DNA from: Streptomyces tricolor
GTDB lineage: Bacteria > Actinomycetota > Actinomycetes > Streptomycetales > Streptomycetaceae
Direction: 5' to 3'
Assembly: GCF_002155905.1 (NCBI RefSeq)
Contig: NZ_MUMF01000006.1
Coordinates: 217-48,599 of the forward strand
Length of the DNA: 48,383 nucleotides
Shown here: in pieces, positions 17,273 to 25,267 of the stretch
How positions within the stretch are numbered: the stretch's first letter is position 1
Layout: the number at the start of each line of letters is the position of its first letter
The notes under the pieces: generated by a model
Databases searched by the model: none
Told to the model about the DNA's origin: nothing
Seen by the model: only the letters and a program-made list of their open reading frames with translations
Made by a program: the position numbers and the translations under genes

Positions 17273-18335
17273 AGCGACCGGCGGCTCCGGGCACGACCTG
17301 CGGCACCACGGGGACGCCGAAGTGCGGGACGACGGGGCGGCGTTGGTCGACCTCGCCGTCAACGTCCGCGCGGACACGCCCCCGCCGTGGCTGCGGGAGG
17401 AGATCGCCGGCTCGCTGTCGTCCCTCGCGGCCTACCCGGACGGGCGGGCCGCGCGGGCGGCGGTGGCGGCGCGGCACGGACTGCCGGTGGAGCGGGTGCT
17501 GCTGACGGCGGGCGCGGCGGAGGCGTTCGTGCTGCTCGCCCGCGCGCTGGAGGTGCGCCGGCCGGTCGTGGTGCATCCGCAGTTCACGGAGCCGGAGGCC
17601 GCGTTGCGGGACGCCGGGCACGCCGTGGACCGGGTGCTGCTGCGGGAGGCGGACGGGTTCCGGCTGGATCCGGCGGCCGTGCCGGAGGACGCCGACCTGG
17701 TGGTGATCGGCAACCCCACCAATCCGACGTCGGTCCTGCATCCGGCGGAGACGATCGCCGGGCTGGCCCGTGCGGGGCGGACGCTGGTGGTGGACGAGGC
17801 GTTCATGGACGCGGTGCCCGGTGAGCGGGAGGCGCTGGCCGGGCGGACCGACGTGCCCGGCCTCGTCGTGCTGCGCAGCCTGACGAAGACCTGGGGGCTG
17901 GCCGGGCTGCGCATCGGGTACGTGCTAGCCGCACCCGGGGTGATCGCCGAGCTGGAGCGGGCCCAGCCGTTGTGGCCGGTGTCCACGCCGGCGCTGGCCG
18001 CGGCGCGGGCGTGTGTGGCGCCGCGGGCCCTCGCGGAGGCGGGGCACGCGGCGCACCGCATCGCCGGGGACCGGGCGCATCTGGTGGCCGGGCTGGCCCG
18101 GTTCGCGTCCCGCGGTGTCAGGGTGGTGGAGCCCGCGGAGGGCCCCTTCGTGCTGGTCCGCATGCCGGACGCGGCGCGGGTACGGCGACGGCTGCGGGAC
18201 CTCGGCTACGCGGTGCGCCGTGGGGACACGTTTCCCGGGCTCGGCGAGGACTGGGTGCGGGTCGCCGTCCGCGACCGCACGACAGCGAACGCCTTCTTGC
18301 AGGCCCTGTCCACCGCCCTGCCGTCACCCGCCTGA
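17262..18335 (+). CDS. cobC: Threonine-phosphate decarboxylase-like PLP enzyme (CobC)
   Basis: This 357-residue fold-type I PLP enzyme resembles histidinol-phosphate aminotransferase. The aspartate of DEAFMD (178-183) and the Schiff-base Lys209 in RSLTKTWGLAGLRIGY are visible, as is GNPTNPTS at 150-157. In cobalamin loci this family supplies (R)-1-amino-2-propanol O-phosphate for CobD/CbiB. The ATG at 17262 lies inside the end of cbiX. It is the last gene of the locus and runs toward the tandem-repeat array. Confidence 0.88.
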   Translation: MRTEATGGSGHDLRHHGDAEVRDDGAALVDLAVNVRADTPPPWLREEIAGSLSSLAAYPDGRAARAAVAARHGLPVERVLLTAGAAEAFVLLARALEVRRPVVVHPQFTEPEAALRDAGHAVDRVLLREADGFRLDPAAVPEDADLVVIGNPTNPTSVLHPAETIAGLARAGRTLVVDEAFMDAVPGEREALAGRTDVPGLVVLRSLTKTWGLAGLRIGYVLAAPGVIAELERAQPLWPVSTPALAAARACVAPRALAEAGHAAHRIAGDRAHLVAGLARFASRGVRVVEPAEGPFVLVRMPDAARVRRRLRDLGYAVRRGDTFPGLGEDWVRVAVRDRTTANAFLQALSTALPSPA

Positions 18336-18353
18336 CAGCCTGCGGCACCGGCC

Positions 18354-18950
18354 CACCGTCGGCTGAGAGGCCGGGGCGGCCGACGCTCCGGCTGAGGGGC
18401 CGACGTGCCGGCGCACTGTCGGCCGCGGGGCCCTGGGGCGGGCCAGCGCTCCGGCAGAGAACCGACGCTCCGCACACCGTCGGCCGCAGCGCCCTGAGGC
18501 GGGCCAGCGCTCCGGCAGAGAACCGACGCGCCGCACACCGTCGGCTGCCGGGCCCTGGGCGGGCCGCCCCTCCGGCTGAGGGACCGACATGCCAGTGCAC
18601 CGTCGGCCGCAGGGCCCTGGGACGGGTCGACCCTCCGCTGAGGGACCGACGTGCCAGTGCACTGTCGGCCGCGGGGCCCTGGGACGGGCCGGCGTTCCGG
18701 CGGAGAACCGACGCGCCGGCGCACAGTCGGCCGCAGCGCCCTGAGGCGGGCCAGCGCTCCGGCAGAGAACCAACGCACCGCACACCGTCGGCTGCCAGGC
18801 CCCGGGGCGGGCCGACCCTCCGCTGAGGGACCGACATGCCAGTGCACCGTCGGCCGCAGGGCCCTGGGACGGGCCGGCGTTCCGGCGGAGAACCGACGTG
18901 CCGCACGCTGTCGGCTGCCGGGCCCTGGGGCGGGCCGACGCTTCGGCGCC
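18354..18950. repeat. Degenerate tandem array, about 10 units of 60-62 bp
   Basis: Units begin with CACCGTCGGC or close variants (CACTGTCGGC, CACAGTCGGC) at about 18354, 18414, 18475, 18536, 18598, 18660, 18722, 18783, 18845 and 18906; the last is incomplete. Each contains GGGCCCTGGG-like and CGGGCC segments and ends in GAACCGACG or GGACCGACA. At least two subtypes alternate: one has CTCCGGCAGAGAACCGACG, the other CCTCCGCTGAGGGACCGAC. Unit junctions form imperfect hairpins, with CCGACGTGC pairing with GCACTGTCGG across a short loop. It fills the gap between convergent cobC and the LAETG gene. Long open frames here are by-products of composition and period. Confidence 0.93.
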
Positions 18951-19024
18951 TGGAAGGCCCCGGGCAGGCGGAGCCGCGGGCGGGAAAACCACGCGCCCGT
19001 ACCCCGACGGCCGCGCAGCCCCAG

Positions 19025-19065
19025 GCCGCTCCCTCCCCGGGGTGGCCCGTGGGACGGGGAGCGGC
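19025..19065 (-). terminator. Possible terminator downstream of the LAETG protein gene
   Basis: GCCGCTCCC at 19025-19033 is perfectly complementary to GGGAGCGGC at 19057-19065, with a G/C-rich loop of 23 bases. It lies just past the stop of the minus-strand LAETG gene, beyond the end of the repeat array. The rest of 18951-19073 shows nothing recognisable. Confidence 0.45.
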
Positions 19066-19073
19066 GGGAGTCG

Positions 19074-19982
19074 TCAGTGCTTTCTGCGGCGGGCCACCGT
19101 CGCCGCTCCGCCGCCGACCAGCAGCAGGGCCAGCGCGCCGCCGGCCAGGTACGGGGTGGCGGAGTCGCCGCCGGTCTCCGCGAGGTTGGCCTCGGCGGGC
19201 GCGCCCTGGGGGCGGGTGCCGGCGGCCGGGTCGTGGCTCGGCACCGGCTTGCCGGTGGGCGGGACCATCGGGGACTCGCAGGTGGCCTCGGCCAGCGTGA
19301 CCGTGCCCTCGACCTCGGCCACGTTGAGCTTCAACGGGTTGACGGAGACCGTGAGTTCGAGGGCGGTCGCGGCGGCCGTACGGGTCGTGGTGCGCCGCTG
19401 GGAGAGGTCGAGGCGGACCTCGCCGACGCCGGGCACCTCGACCTCGGTGCGACCGCCGGCGGTCAGGGTGACGCGCTTGCCGAGGACGGTGACGGTGCCG
19501 AGGACGTCGGCGGAGGCGGTGGGCGCCGTGCCGACCGCGCAGGTCGCCCTGGCCGTGATCGTCTCGGCCTCGATGAGGGACAGCAGGGGCAGGCCGGGGA
19601 GGTGCAGCCGGGCGTGGGCGACCCGGACCGAGCCCTCGGCGCGCCGGGCGTTCACCGTGGCCCTGGCCTCGGCGACGTCCGCGCCGAGGACGGTGAACGG
19701 CTTGCCGCCGTTCACCCCGTCGAGCCGGGCGGACAGCGCGGTCCGGTCGGCGCTCCGCGGCGCGCGGACCTCGTTGAGGGTGACCGCGAGCGGGACGTTC
19801 ACGGTTTTGTCGAGCAGGGACACGTCGAGCCCGGTGCGCAGGACGACGGCGGAGGCGCGGCCGTGGTCACCGGTCGCGTGCGCGGCGCCCGCGCCGAGGA
19901 CCGCGGGCACCGCGGTGAGGGCGGTGACCGTGGCCAGGGCGGCGAGACGGCGTGCGGGCAGGCGGAAGCTGTTGCTGTTCAA
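19074..19982 (-). CDS. LAETG-anchored secreted protein (sortase E substrate)
   Basis: This surface protein of about 302 residues has an N-terminal signal peptide (RLPARRLAALATVTALTAVPAVLGAGAAHA). Its C-terminal sorting signal is LAETG at about 267-271, a hydrophobic stretch and a basic RRRKH tail. LAxTG is the motif preferred by class E sortases of high-GC actinobacteria, so covalent attachment to peptidoglycan is likely. The middle is Val/Thr/Ala-rich and beta-strand-like, with two cysteines and no enzyme motif. From memory it resembles the SCO1860-type family. The TTG at 19982 after GGGGG is chosen because it places the signal peptide properly; another TTG at 20024 would add 14 residues. 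Confidence 0.85.
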   Translation of the reverse strand: MNSNSFRLPARRLAALATVTALTAVPAVLGAGAAHATGDHGRASAVVLRTGLDVSLLDKTVNVPLAVTLNEVRAPRSADRTALSARLDGVNGGKPFTVLGADVAEARATVNARRAEGSVRVAHARLHLPGLPLLSLIEAETITARATCAVGTAPTASADVLGTVTVLGKRVTLTAGGRTEVEVPGVGEVRLDLSQRRTTTRTAAATALELTVSVNPLKLNVAEVEGTVTLAEATCESPMVPPTGKPVPSHDPAAGTRPQGAPAEANLAETGGDSATPYLAGGALALLLVGGGAATVARRRKH

Positions 19983-20117
19983 GGCGGTGGGACCCCCAGA
20001 AGGAACATGCTTGGGACCCGTCAACCTTGTCCCCGGTGTGGGTGAACGGTCAGCGATCCGAGGTCACTTCACCCGAACGTGGATTTCCCGCTCACTCATT
20101 CGACAGGGTGGGCACGG

Positions 20118-21209
20118 CTACTCGACGACGCGCCCGTTCAGCACCACCCGCCGCGGCCCGGCCAGCACCCGAACGTCGGCCCGCGGGTCGGCCTCGTACA
20201 CCACGAGGTCGGCCGGGGCGCCCTCCTCCAGGCCGGGCCGGCCGAGCCAGGCCCGGGCGCCCCAGCTCGTCGCCGACAGGGCCGCCACGGGCGGGATGCC
20301 GGCGGTGACCAGCTCGGCGACCTCCTCGGCGACCAGGCCGTGGGCCAGTGAGCCGCCGGCGTCCGTGCCGACGAAGACCGGGATGCCGGCGTCGTAGGCG
20401 GCGCGGACGGTGTCGTAGCGGCGTTCGTGCAGTCGGCGCATGTGGGCGGACCAGCGCGGGAACTTCTGCTCTCCGCCGTCGGCGAGCCGGGGGAAGGTGG
20501 CGATGTTGACGAGGGTGGGGACGATCGCGACGCCCCGCTCGGCGAACAGCGGGATCAGGTCCTCGGTGAGGCCGGTCGCGTGCTCGATGCAGTCGATGCC
20601 GGCCTCGACCAGGTCGCGCAGGGAGTTCTCGGCGAAGCAGTGGGCGGTGACGCGAGCGCCGAGCCGGTGGGCCTCGGCGATGGCCGCCTCCACCGCCTCG
20701 CGCGGCCAGCAGGGCGCCAGGTCGCCGAGGTCGCGGTCGATCCAGTCGCCGACCAGCTTGACCCAGCCGTCACCGCGCCGGGCCTCCTGGGCGACGTAGG
20801 CGACGAGGTCGTCCGGCTCGATCTCCCAGGCGTAGTTGCGGATGTAGCGGCGGGTGCGGGCGATGTGCCGGCCGGCCCGGATGATCTTCGGGAGGTCGTC
20901 CCGTTCGTCGATCCAGCGGGTGTCGGAGGGCGAGCCGGCGTCCCGGATCAGCAGGGTGCCCGCCTCGCGGTCGGTGAGCGCCTGCTTCTCGGCGGTCTCC
21001 GCGTCGACGGGGCCGTGCGCGTCGAGGCCGACATGGCAGTGCGCGTCGACCAGGCCGGGCAGCGCCCAGCCGGTGACAGTGGTGATGTCCCGGGCCCCGG
21101 CGGGGCGGTCGTAGGAGACGCGGCCCCCGACCACCCACAGCTCGTCACGGACGTCGTCCGGCCCCGCCAGGACCCGGCCCTTCACGTGCAGCACGGCACC
21201 ATCGCTCAT
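20118..21209 (-). CDS. Metal-dependent amidohydrolase family protein
   Basis: This protein of 363 residues belongs to the amidohydrolase superfamily (imidazolonepropionase/prolidase-like branch). Metal-site motifs are visible: DAHCHVGLD (HxH on strand 1), WVKLVGDW with a central Lys, ARVTAHCFAE, CIEHATGL and the late VGTDAGG aspartate. No signal peptide is seen, so it is cytoplasmic. Substrate is unknown; the family hydrolyses C-N bonds in cyclic or N-acylated compounds. The ATG at 21209 follows AGGG with 8-base spacing; an upstream GTG (21218) is less well placed. It starts 18 bases after the ABC ATPase stop on the same strand, suggesting one transcript with the transporter. Confidence 0.85.
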   Translation of the reverse strand: MSDGAVLHVKGRVLAGPDDVRDELWVVGGRVSYDRPAGARDITTVTGWALPGLVDAHCHVGLDAHGPVDAETAEKQALTDREAGTLLIRDAGSPSDTRWIDERDDLPKIIRAGRHIARTRRYIRNYAWEIEPDDLVAYVAQEARRGDGWVKLVGDWIDRDLGDLAPCWPREAVEAAIAEAHRLGARVTAHCFAENSLRDLVEAGIDCIEHATGLTEDLIPLFAERGVAIVPTLVNIATFPRLADGGEQKFPRWSAHMRRLHERRYDTVRAAYDAGIPVFVGTDAGGSLAHGLVAEEVAELVTAGIPPVAALSATSWGARAWLGRPGLEEGAPADLVVYEADPRADVRVLAGPRRVVLNGRVVE

Positions 21210-21227
21210 GCACTGCACCCTAACGAC

Positions 21228-22022
21228 CTACGGCTCGGACTTCCCCACCTGGTCGGAGGTCTCCTCCTCCACCTCGGCCATCGCGGGGTCGAGCAGCCGG
21301 GACAGGAAGTGCCGGGTGCGCTCGTGCTGCGGGTCGCCGATCACCCGCTCGGGGCTGCCGTCCTCGACGATCACGCCGCCGTCCATGAAGACGACCCGGT
21401 CGGCGACCTCGCGGGCGAAGGTCATCTCGTGGGTGACGACCATCATCGTCATGCCCTCGCGGGCGAGCCGGCGCATGACGGCGAGGACGTCGCCGACCAG
21501 CTCGGGGTCGAGCGCGGAGGTCGGCTCGTCGAAGAGCATCACCTCGGGGCCCATGGCGAGCGCGCGGGCGATGGCGACGCGCTGCTGCTGGCCGCCGGAG
21601 AGGGAGGACGGGTAGGCGTCCGCCTTCTCGGCGAGGCCGACGCGGGCGAGGTTCTCGGCGGCGATCTTCGCGGCCGTCTCCTTGTCCCGCCGCAGCACCC
21701 GGCGCTGCGGCAGCGTCAGGTTCTCGGTGACGTTCAGGTGCGGGAAGAGGTTGAACTGCTGGAAGACCATGCCGATACGGCGGCGTACGGCGTCGATGTC
21801 GACGTCGGGGTCGGTCACCTCGGTGCCGCCGACGAAGACCTGGCCCTTGGTGGGCTCCTCCAGCAGGTTCACGCAGCGCAGCAGCGTCGACTTGCCGGAG
21901 CCGGAGGGGCCGATGACGCAGACGACCTCGCCCTGGCCGATCTCCAGGTCGATGCCGCGCAGCACCTCGTTGTCGCCGAAGGACTTGTGCAGTCCGCGGA
22001 CCTCGATCTCGGGGCGGGTCAC
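21228..22022 (-). CDS. Polar amino-acid ABC transporter ATP-binding protein
   Basis: This 264-residue ABC ATPase is of the GlnQ/HisP type. Walker [10 protein letters not shown] is at 38-46, signature LSGGQQQR and Walker [15 protein letters not shown] follow, and the H-loop is in VVTHEM. The open frame extends to 22097, but the GTG at 22022 gives a normal N-terminus ([15 protein letters not shown]) and a four-base overlap with the permease stop. The C-terminal tail is acidic (EVEEETSDQ). It energises uptake of the ligand bound by the lipoprotein encoded at the head of the operon. Confidence 0.93.
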   Translation of the reverse strand: MTRPEIEVRGLHKSFGDNEVLRGIDLEIGQGEVVCVIGPSGSGKSTLLRCVNLLEEPTKGQVFVGGTEVTDPDVDIDAVRRRIGMVFQQFNLFPHLNVTENLTLPQRRVLRRDKETAAKIAAENLARVGLAEKADAYPSSLSGGQQQRVAIARALAMGPEVMLFDEPTSALDPELVGDVLAVMRRLAREGMTMMVVTHEMTFAREVADRVVFMDGGVIVEDGSPERVIGDPQHERTRHFLSRLLDPAMAEVEEETSDQVGKSEP

Positions 22023-22852
22023 CGGATCGCCTCCTGGGCCTTGGATTCCATACGGCGGACGACGAAGCTCAGCGGGATGGTGACCAGCAGGTAGCACAGG
22101 CCCGCGACCAGGATCGGCGTGGAGTTGGCGGTCGTACTGGCGAGGTCGCGGCCGAACTTGGACAGCTCCCGCTCCTCCAGGGTGACGCCGAGGAACAGCA
22201 CCAGCGAGGAGTCCTTGAAGAGCAGGACGAGTTCGTTGGTGAGCGGCGGCAGGATGATCCGGAAGGCCTGCGGGACGATGATCGAGACCATCGCCTTCGC
22301 CGGCGAGAAGCCGAGCGAACGCGCCGCTTCCATCTGCCCCTTGGGCACCGCCTGGATGCCTGCGCGGATGGTCTCCGCCATGTACGCGGCCGAGACCAGG
22401 CCGAGCGCGAGGGCGACCTTGCCGTAGGTGCCGCCCGGGATCTCCGTGCCCGGGAAGGCGAGCGGGACGGCCACGCCGACGAAGATGAAGATCAGCAGGG
22501 CGGGCAGGCCGCGGAAGATCTCGATGTAGACGCCCGCCAGCCAGCGGTACGGCCCCACCGAGGACAGCCGCATCAGCGCGATGACCATGCCGAGGACGAG
22601 GCCGACGACGAAGCCGGACAGCGTGTACAGCACGGTGTTCTTCAGCGCCAGCGTGATGACGTCCGGGAACATCTGCCGGGCGAGGTCGGCCTGGGCGAAC
22701 TGGTTCTGCAGCCGGTCCCAGTCGGCCGTGACCGCGAAGGCGATCACGGCGGCGACGAAGACGGCGTACTGCACGCCCCGCGACAGGCTGCGCTTCTGGC
22801 GCCGGGTCAGCCCCTTCTTCTTCGGCTGGAGGGTTGTGTCCGTGTCGGTCAT
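22019..22852 (-). CDS. Polar amino-acid ABC transporter permease
   Basis: This 277-residue HisMQ-type permease has a cytoplasmic N-terminus rich in Lys and Arg, a first helix ([13 protein letters not shown]) and about five further membrane segments. The EAA loop reads [22 protein letters not shown], where it contacts the ATPase. The ATG at 22852 overlaps the stop of the binding-protein gene (ATGA) and is preferred over the upstream in-frame start at 22897. A single permease suggests a homodimer. Confidence 0.93.
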   Translation of the reverse strand: MTDTDTTLQPKKKGLTRRQKRSLSRGVQYAVFVAAVIAFAVTADWDRLQNQFAQADLARQMFPDVITLALKNTVLYTLSGFVVGLVLGMVIALMRLSSVGPYRWLAGVYIEIFRGLPALLIFIFVGVAVPLAFPGTEIPGGTYGKVALALGLVSAAYMAETIRAGIQAVPKGQMEAARSLGFSPAKAMVSIIVPQAFRIILPPLTNELVLLFKDSSLVLFLGVTLEERELSKFGRDLASTTANSTPILVAGLCYLLVTIPLSFVVRRMESKAQEAIR

Positions 22853-23700
22853 GAGGCGGCGGGAGAGGCGACGGAGGCGTCGTACGGGCCGATCCACTGC
22901 TCGTAGATCTTCTTGTAGGTGCCGTCGGCCTTGGCGGTCTTGAGCGCCTTGTTGATGGCGTCGAGCAGCGCCTTGTTGCCCTTCTTCACGGTGAAGCCGT
23001 ACTGCTCACCGGTCTTGAGGTTGTCGACCACCTTGAACTTGGCCGCGGTGGCCTTGTCCTTCAGCCAGCCCTGGACGACCGGGTAGTCGATGACGACGGC
23101 CTGGACCTGGCCGGTGCGCAGGCCGTTCAGGACGGCGTCGGAGGACTCGAAGGAGACCGGGTCGTAGCCCTTGGTCTTGGCGTAGTCCTCGCCGGTGGTC
23201 TGCGCCTGGGCGCCGAGCTTCTTGCCCTTGGCCTTGACGTCGGCGAGCGAGCCGATCCCGCTGTCCTTGTCGACCAGGACGGCCTGGGTGGCCTCGAAGT
23301 ACGGGTCGGAGAAGTCGACGTTCTTCTTGCGCTCGTCGGTGATGGTCATACCGGCGGCGGCCAGGTCGCACTCGCCGGAGTTCAGGAAGGCGCCGGTCTT
23401 GAAGTTCTCGAAGGGCGTGTCGCGGATCTGCTGCTTGACGCCGAGGTCCTCGGCGACCAAGTCGATCAGGGAGACGTCGAAGCCCTGCACCTTGCCGTCG
23501 ACCTCCGACTGGAACGGCGGGTAGGGCAGGTGGGTGCAGGTGGTCAGCTGACCGGCCTTGGCCAGGTGGACGCCCTTGACCGTGGTCTTGCCGCTCCCCC
23601 CGTTGTCGTCCGAGGAGCAGCCGGCCGCGACGAGCACGAGTGCGGCGGTCGCGGTGGTGGCGGCCAGAAGGCGGGTCCGGCGCCCTACGAGCGTTTTCAT
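22849..23700 (-). CDS. Amino-acid ABC transporter substrate-binding lipoprotein
   Basis: This 283-residue lipoprotein has a signal peptide and lipobox LVAAGC with the lipidated Cys at position 28. The mature part is a family 3 solute-binding fold: [39 protein letters not shown] and a C-terminal [18 protein letters not shown]. Ligands of this family are polar amino acids (glutamine, glutamate, cystine and others); the exact one is not readable. AGGAG is 8 bases before the ATG, inside a palindrome GGAGATCTCC. It is the first gene of the minus-strand operon. Confidence 0.94.
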   Translation of the reverse strand: MKTLVGRRTRLLAATTATAALVLVAAGCSSDDNGGSGKTTVKGVHLAKAGQLTTCTHLPYPPFQSEVDGKVQGFDVSLIDLVAEDLGVKQQIRDTPFENFKTGAFLNSGECDLAAAGMTITDERKKNVDFSDPYFEATQAVLVDKDSGIGSLADVKAKGKKLGAQAQTTGEDYAKTKGYDPVSFESSDAVLNGLRTGQVQAVVIDYPVVQGWLKDKATAAKFKVVDNLKTGEQYGFTVKKGNKALLDAINKALKTAKADGTYKKIYEQWIGPYDASVASPAAS

Positions 23701-23734
23701 GGGGAGATCTCCTGTGGTGGAACTGTGGCTTCCG

Positions 23735-23762
23735 ATTATAAGGAAGGGTTTGAGTCTCTCAA
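23735..23762 (-). promoter_or_regulatory. Near-consensus promoter of the amino-acid ABC operon
   Basis: On the minus strand, TTGAGA (23757-23762) and a perfect TATAAT (23735-23740) are separated by 16 bases. Such a close match to the housekeeping sigma consensus is rare in streptomycete DNA. It predicts a transcript starting near 23728, with a leader of about 28 bases before the binding-protein ATG. The inverted repeat at 23746-23771 covers the -35 and most of the spacer. Confidence 0.75.
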
Positions 23763-23771
23763 ATCAAACCC
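23746..23771. promoter_or_regulatory. Inverted-repeat operator candidate overlapping the ABC promoter
   Basis: GGGTTTGA (23746-23753) and TCAAACCC (23764-23771) are perfect inverted arms around 10 bases. A second nested repeat, TTTGAG-TCT-CTCAAA (23749-23763), uses the same bases. The position over the -35 suggests a repressor site. The regulator is not encoded next to it. Confidence 0.6.
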
Positions 23772-23850
23772 ATGGTTACGAAGCCTTTCGACCTAAGATC
23801 GGTGAAGTCGACCCGCCCAGAGCGAATCCGAGAGCGAAGAGAGCACCGCC

Positions 23851-24951
23851 GTGACCCACCCCTTCCTCGACCTGCCCCCGCTGAGTGCCGAGCGCTTCGC
23901 CGCCATCGAGGACGGGGTGGCCCGGCTGCTGGACACCCGGCAGGACGTCCTGATCACCCAGGGCGAGGCGCTGCTCCCGCTGGAGGGCGCGATCCGCGCG
24001 GCGGCCGGTCCGGGCACCGTGGCCCTGAACGTGATCACGGGCCCGTACGGCCAGACCTTCGGCAACTGGCTGCGGGACGCCGGCGCCACGGTGCACGACC
24101 TGTCGGTCCCCTTCCACACGGCGGCGACCGCCGAGCAGATCCGGCAGGCCTTCGCCGAACACCCGGAGATCGACTTCGTGTCGCTGGTGCACGCCGAGGC
24201 GGCGACCGGCAACACCAACCCGGTCGCCGAGATCGGCGAGGCGGTGCGGGCCCAGGGCGCCCTCTTCTACCTGGACGCGGTGGCCTCCGTGGGCGCGGAG
24301 CCGGTGCTGCCGGACGCGTGGGGCGTGGACCTGTGCGTGATCGGGGCGCAGAAGGCGATGGGCGGCCCGGCGGGCGTGTCGGCGATCTCGGTGAGCGAGC
24401 GGGCGTGGACCCGGATGGCCGCCAACCCGAACGCCCCGCGCCGCTCCTACCTGTCCCTGCTGGACTGGAAGGAGCGCTGGATCGACGCCGGCCGGACGGC
24501 GCTGCCGCATGCTCCGGCCCAGCTGGAGATGCTGGCGCTGGAGGCGTGCCTGGAGCGGATCGAGTCGGCCGGCCTGCAGACGGTGATGGCCCGGCACCGG
24601 CGCGCCGCGCTGGCCACGCGGGCCGGTGCGGTGGCGCTGGGCGGGGGCCTGGAGCCGTATGTGTACGAGGAGCGGGACGCGGCCCCGGTCGCCACGACCC
24701 TGCGGGTGCCGTCGGGGGTGGCGGCCTCGGACCTGGTGGCCCGCGCGCTGGCGACGGACCCGACGCTGCCGCTGGCGGCCGGCGGCGGCGCCCTGGCCAA
24801 GGAGATGATCCGCGTCAACCACTACGGCCCCGACGCGACCCCGGGCGCGGTGCAGAACTCCCTGGCCGCCCTGGGCGCCGCGCTCGCGGAGCAGGGGCTG
24901 CCGGTGGACCCGGCCGCCGCCCGCCGGGCCGCGGAGCTGGCCTGGGGGTAG
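23851..24951 (+). CDS. Class V aminotransferase, alanine-glyoxylate/serine-pyruvate type
   Basis: This 366-residue PLP enzyme has the internal-aldimine Lys168 in VIGAQKAMGGPAG. HAEAATGNTNPVAEIGE (114-130) and FYLDAVASVGAEP (139-151) match the family's conserved blocks. The likely reaction is transamination between a small amino acid and glyoxylate or pyruvate; a pyridoxamine-pyruvate-type role is possible. GTG at 23851 is preceded by GAGAG-like sequence, and TAAGAT at 23794-23799 may be its -10. It diverges from the amino-acid transporter operon and ends in a strong terminator. Confidence 0.85.
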   Translation: MTHPFLDLPPLSAERFAAIEDGVARLLDTRQDVLITQGEALLPLEGAIRAAAGPGTVALNVITGPYGQTFGNWLRDAGATVHDLSVPFHTAATAEQIRQAFAEHPEIDFVSLVHAEAATGNTNPVAEIGEAVRAQGALFYLDAVASVGAEPVLPDAWGVDLCVIGAQKAMGGPAGVSAISVSERAWTRMAANPNAPRRSYLSLLDWKERWIDAGRTALPHAPAQLEMLALEACLERIESAGLQTVMARHRRAALATRAGAVALGGGLEPYVYEERDAAPVATTLRVPSGVAASDLVARALATDPTLPLAAGGGALAKEMIRVNHYGPDATPGAVQNSLAALGAALAEQGLPVDPAAARRAAELAWG

Positions 24952-24969
24952 TCAGCCCGGAACGCACGG

Positions 24970-25002
24970 AAAACGGCCCGCGCACCTCACGCGGGCCGTT
25001 TT
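24970..25002 (+). terminator. Intrinsic terminator after the aminotransferase gene
   Basis: A perfect 13-bp stem (AAAACGGCCCGCG at 24970-24982 and CGCGGGCCGTTTT at 24990-25002) closes on CACCTCA. The A and T ends make it bidirectional in form. It isolates the ectoine operon from upstream transcription. Confidence 0.9.
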
Positions 25003-25267
25003 CACATCCTGAATTCCAATTACTTTCACAATCTCCGCCAATTTACCGGACGATAGCTTCCCATCTTCTTCTGCCCGCTTTTTGCAGAGCTAAACAAGGG
25101 ACTTTGCGGACGGATTTCCGGGGGCTTTCGTGCTGTGACACACTCCACAGCGAGCACGCTTTGTCCCGATATTTCACGGGGCATTCCGGACATATCGCCT
25201 GGGCGACGAGTGGCCCCCGTGATCACTCCCGTGCATTTTCGAATTCGCCTCGCTAAATTCGTGCCGC
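25003..25267 (+). promoter_or_regulatory. A/T-richer upstream region of the ectoine operon
   Basis: This gene-free stretch is visibly lower in GC than its surroundings, for example near 25011-25090 and 25231-25260. TAAATT at 25254-25259 is a reasonable -10, only 8 bases from the ectA ATG, while no good -35 is seen at the usual distance. AATTCG occurs twice (25242 and 25256) and CGAATTCG is palindromic. Osmotic and GlnR control of ectABCD are described for S. coelicolor; no certain GlnR box was recognised here. Confidence 0.55.

Noticed and set aside
18118-18906. Long open frames on both strands in the 61-bp repeat array
   Set aside because: Three frames are open together, and units of 60, 61 and 62 bases shift the phase. 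The peptides are compositional artefacts with no start context.
18354-18950. CRISPR array
   Set aside because: Units are contiguous and diverged along their whole length, with no constant repeats separated by unique spacers, and no cas genes are present.
22023-22097. Longer start for the ABC ATPase
   Set aside because: The extra 25 residues are antisense-free shadow of the permease end and precede the normal ABC N-terminus.
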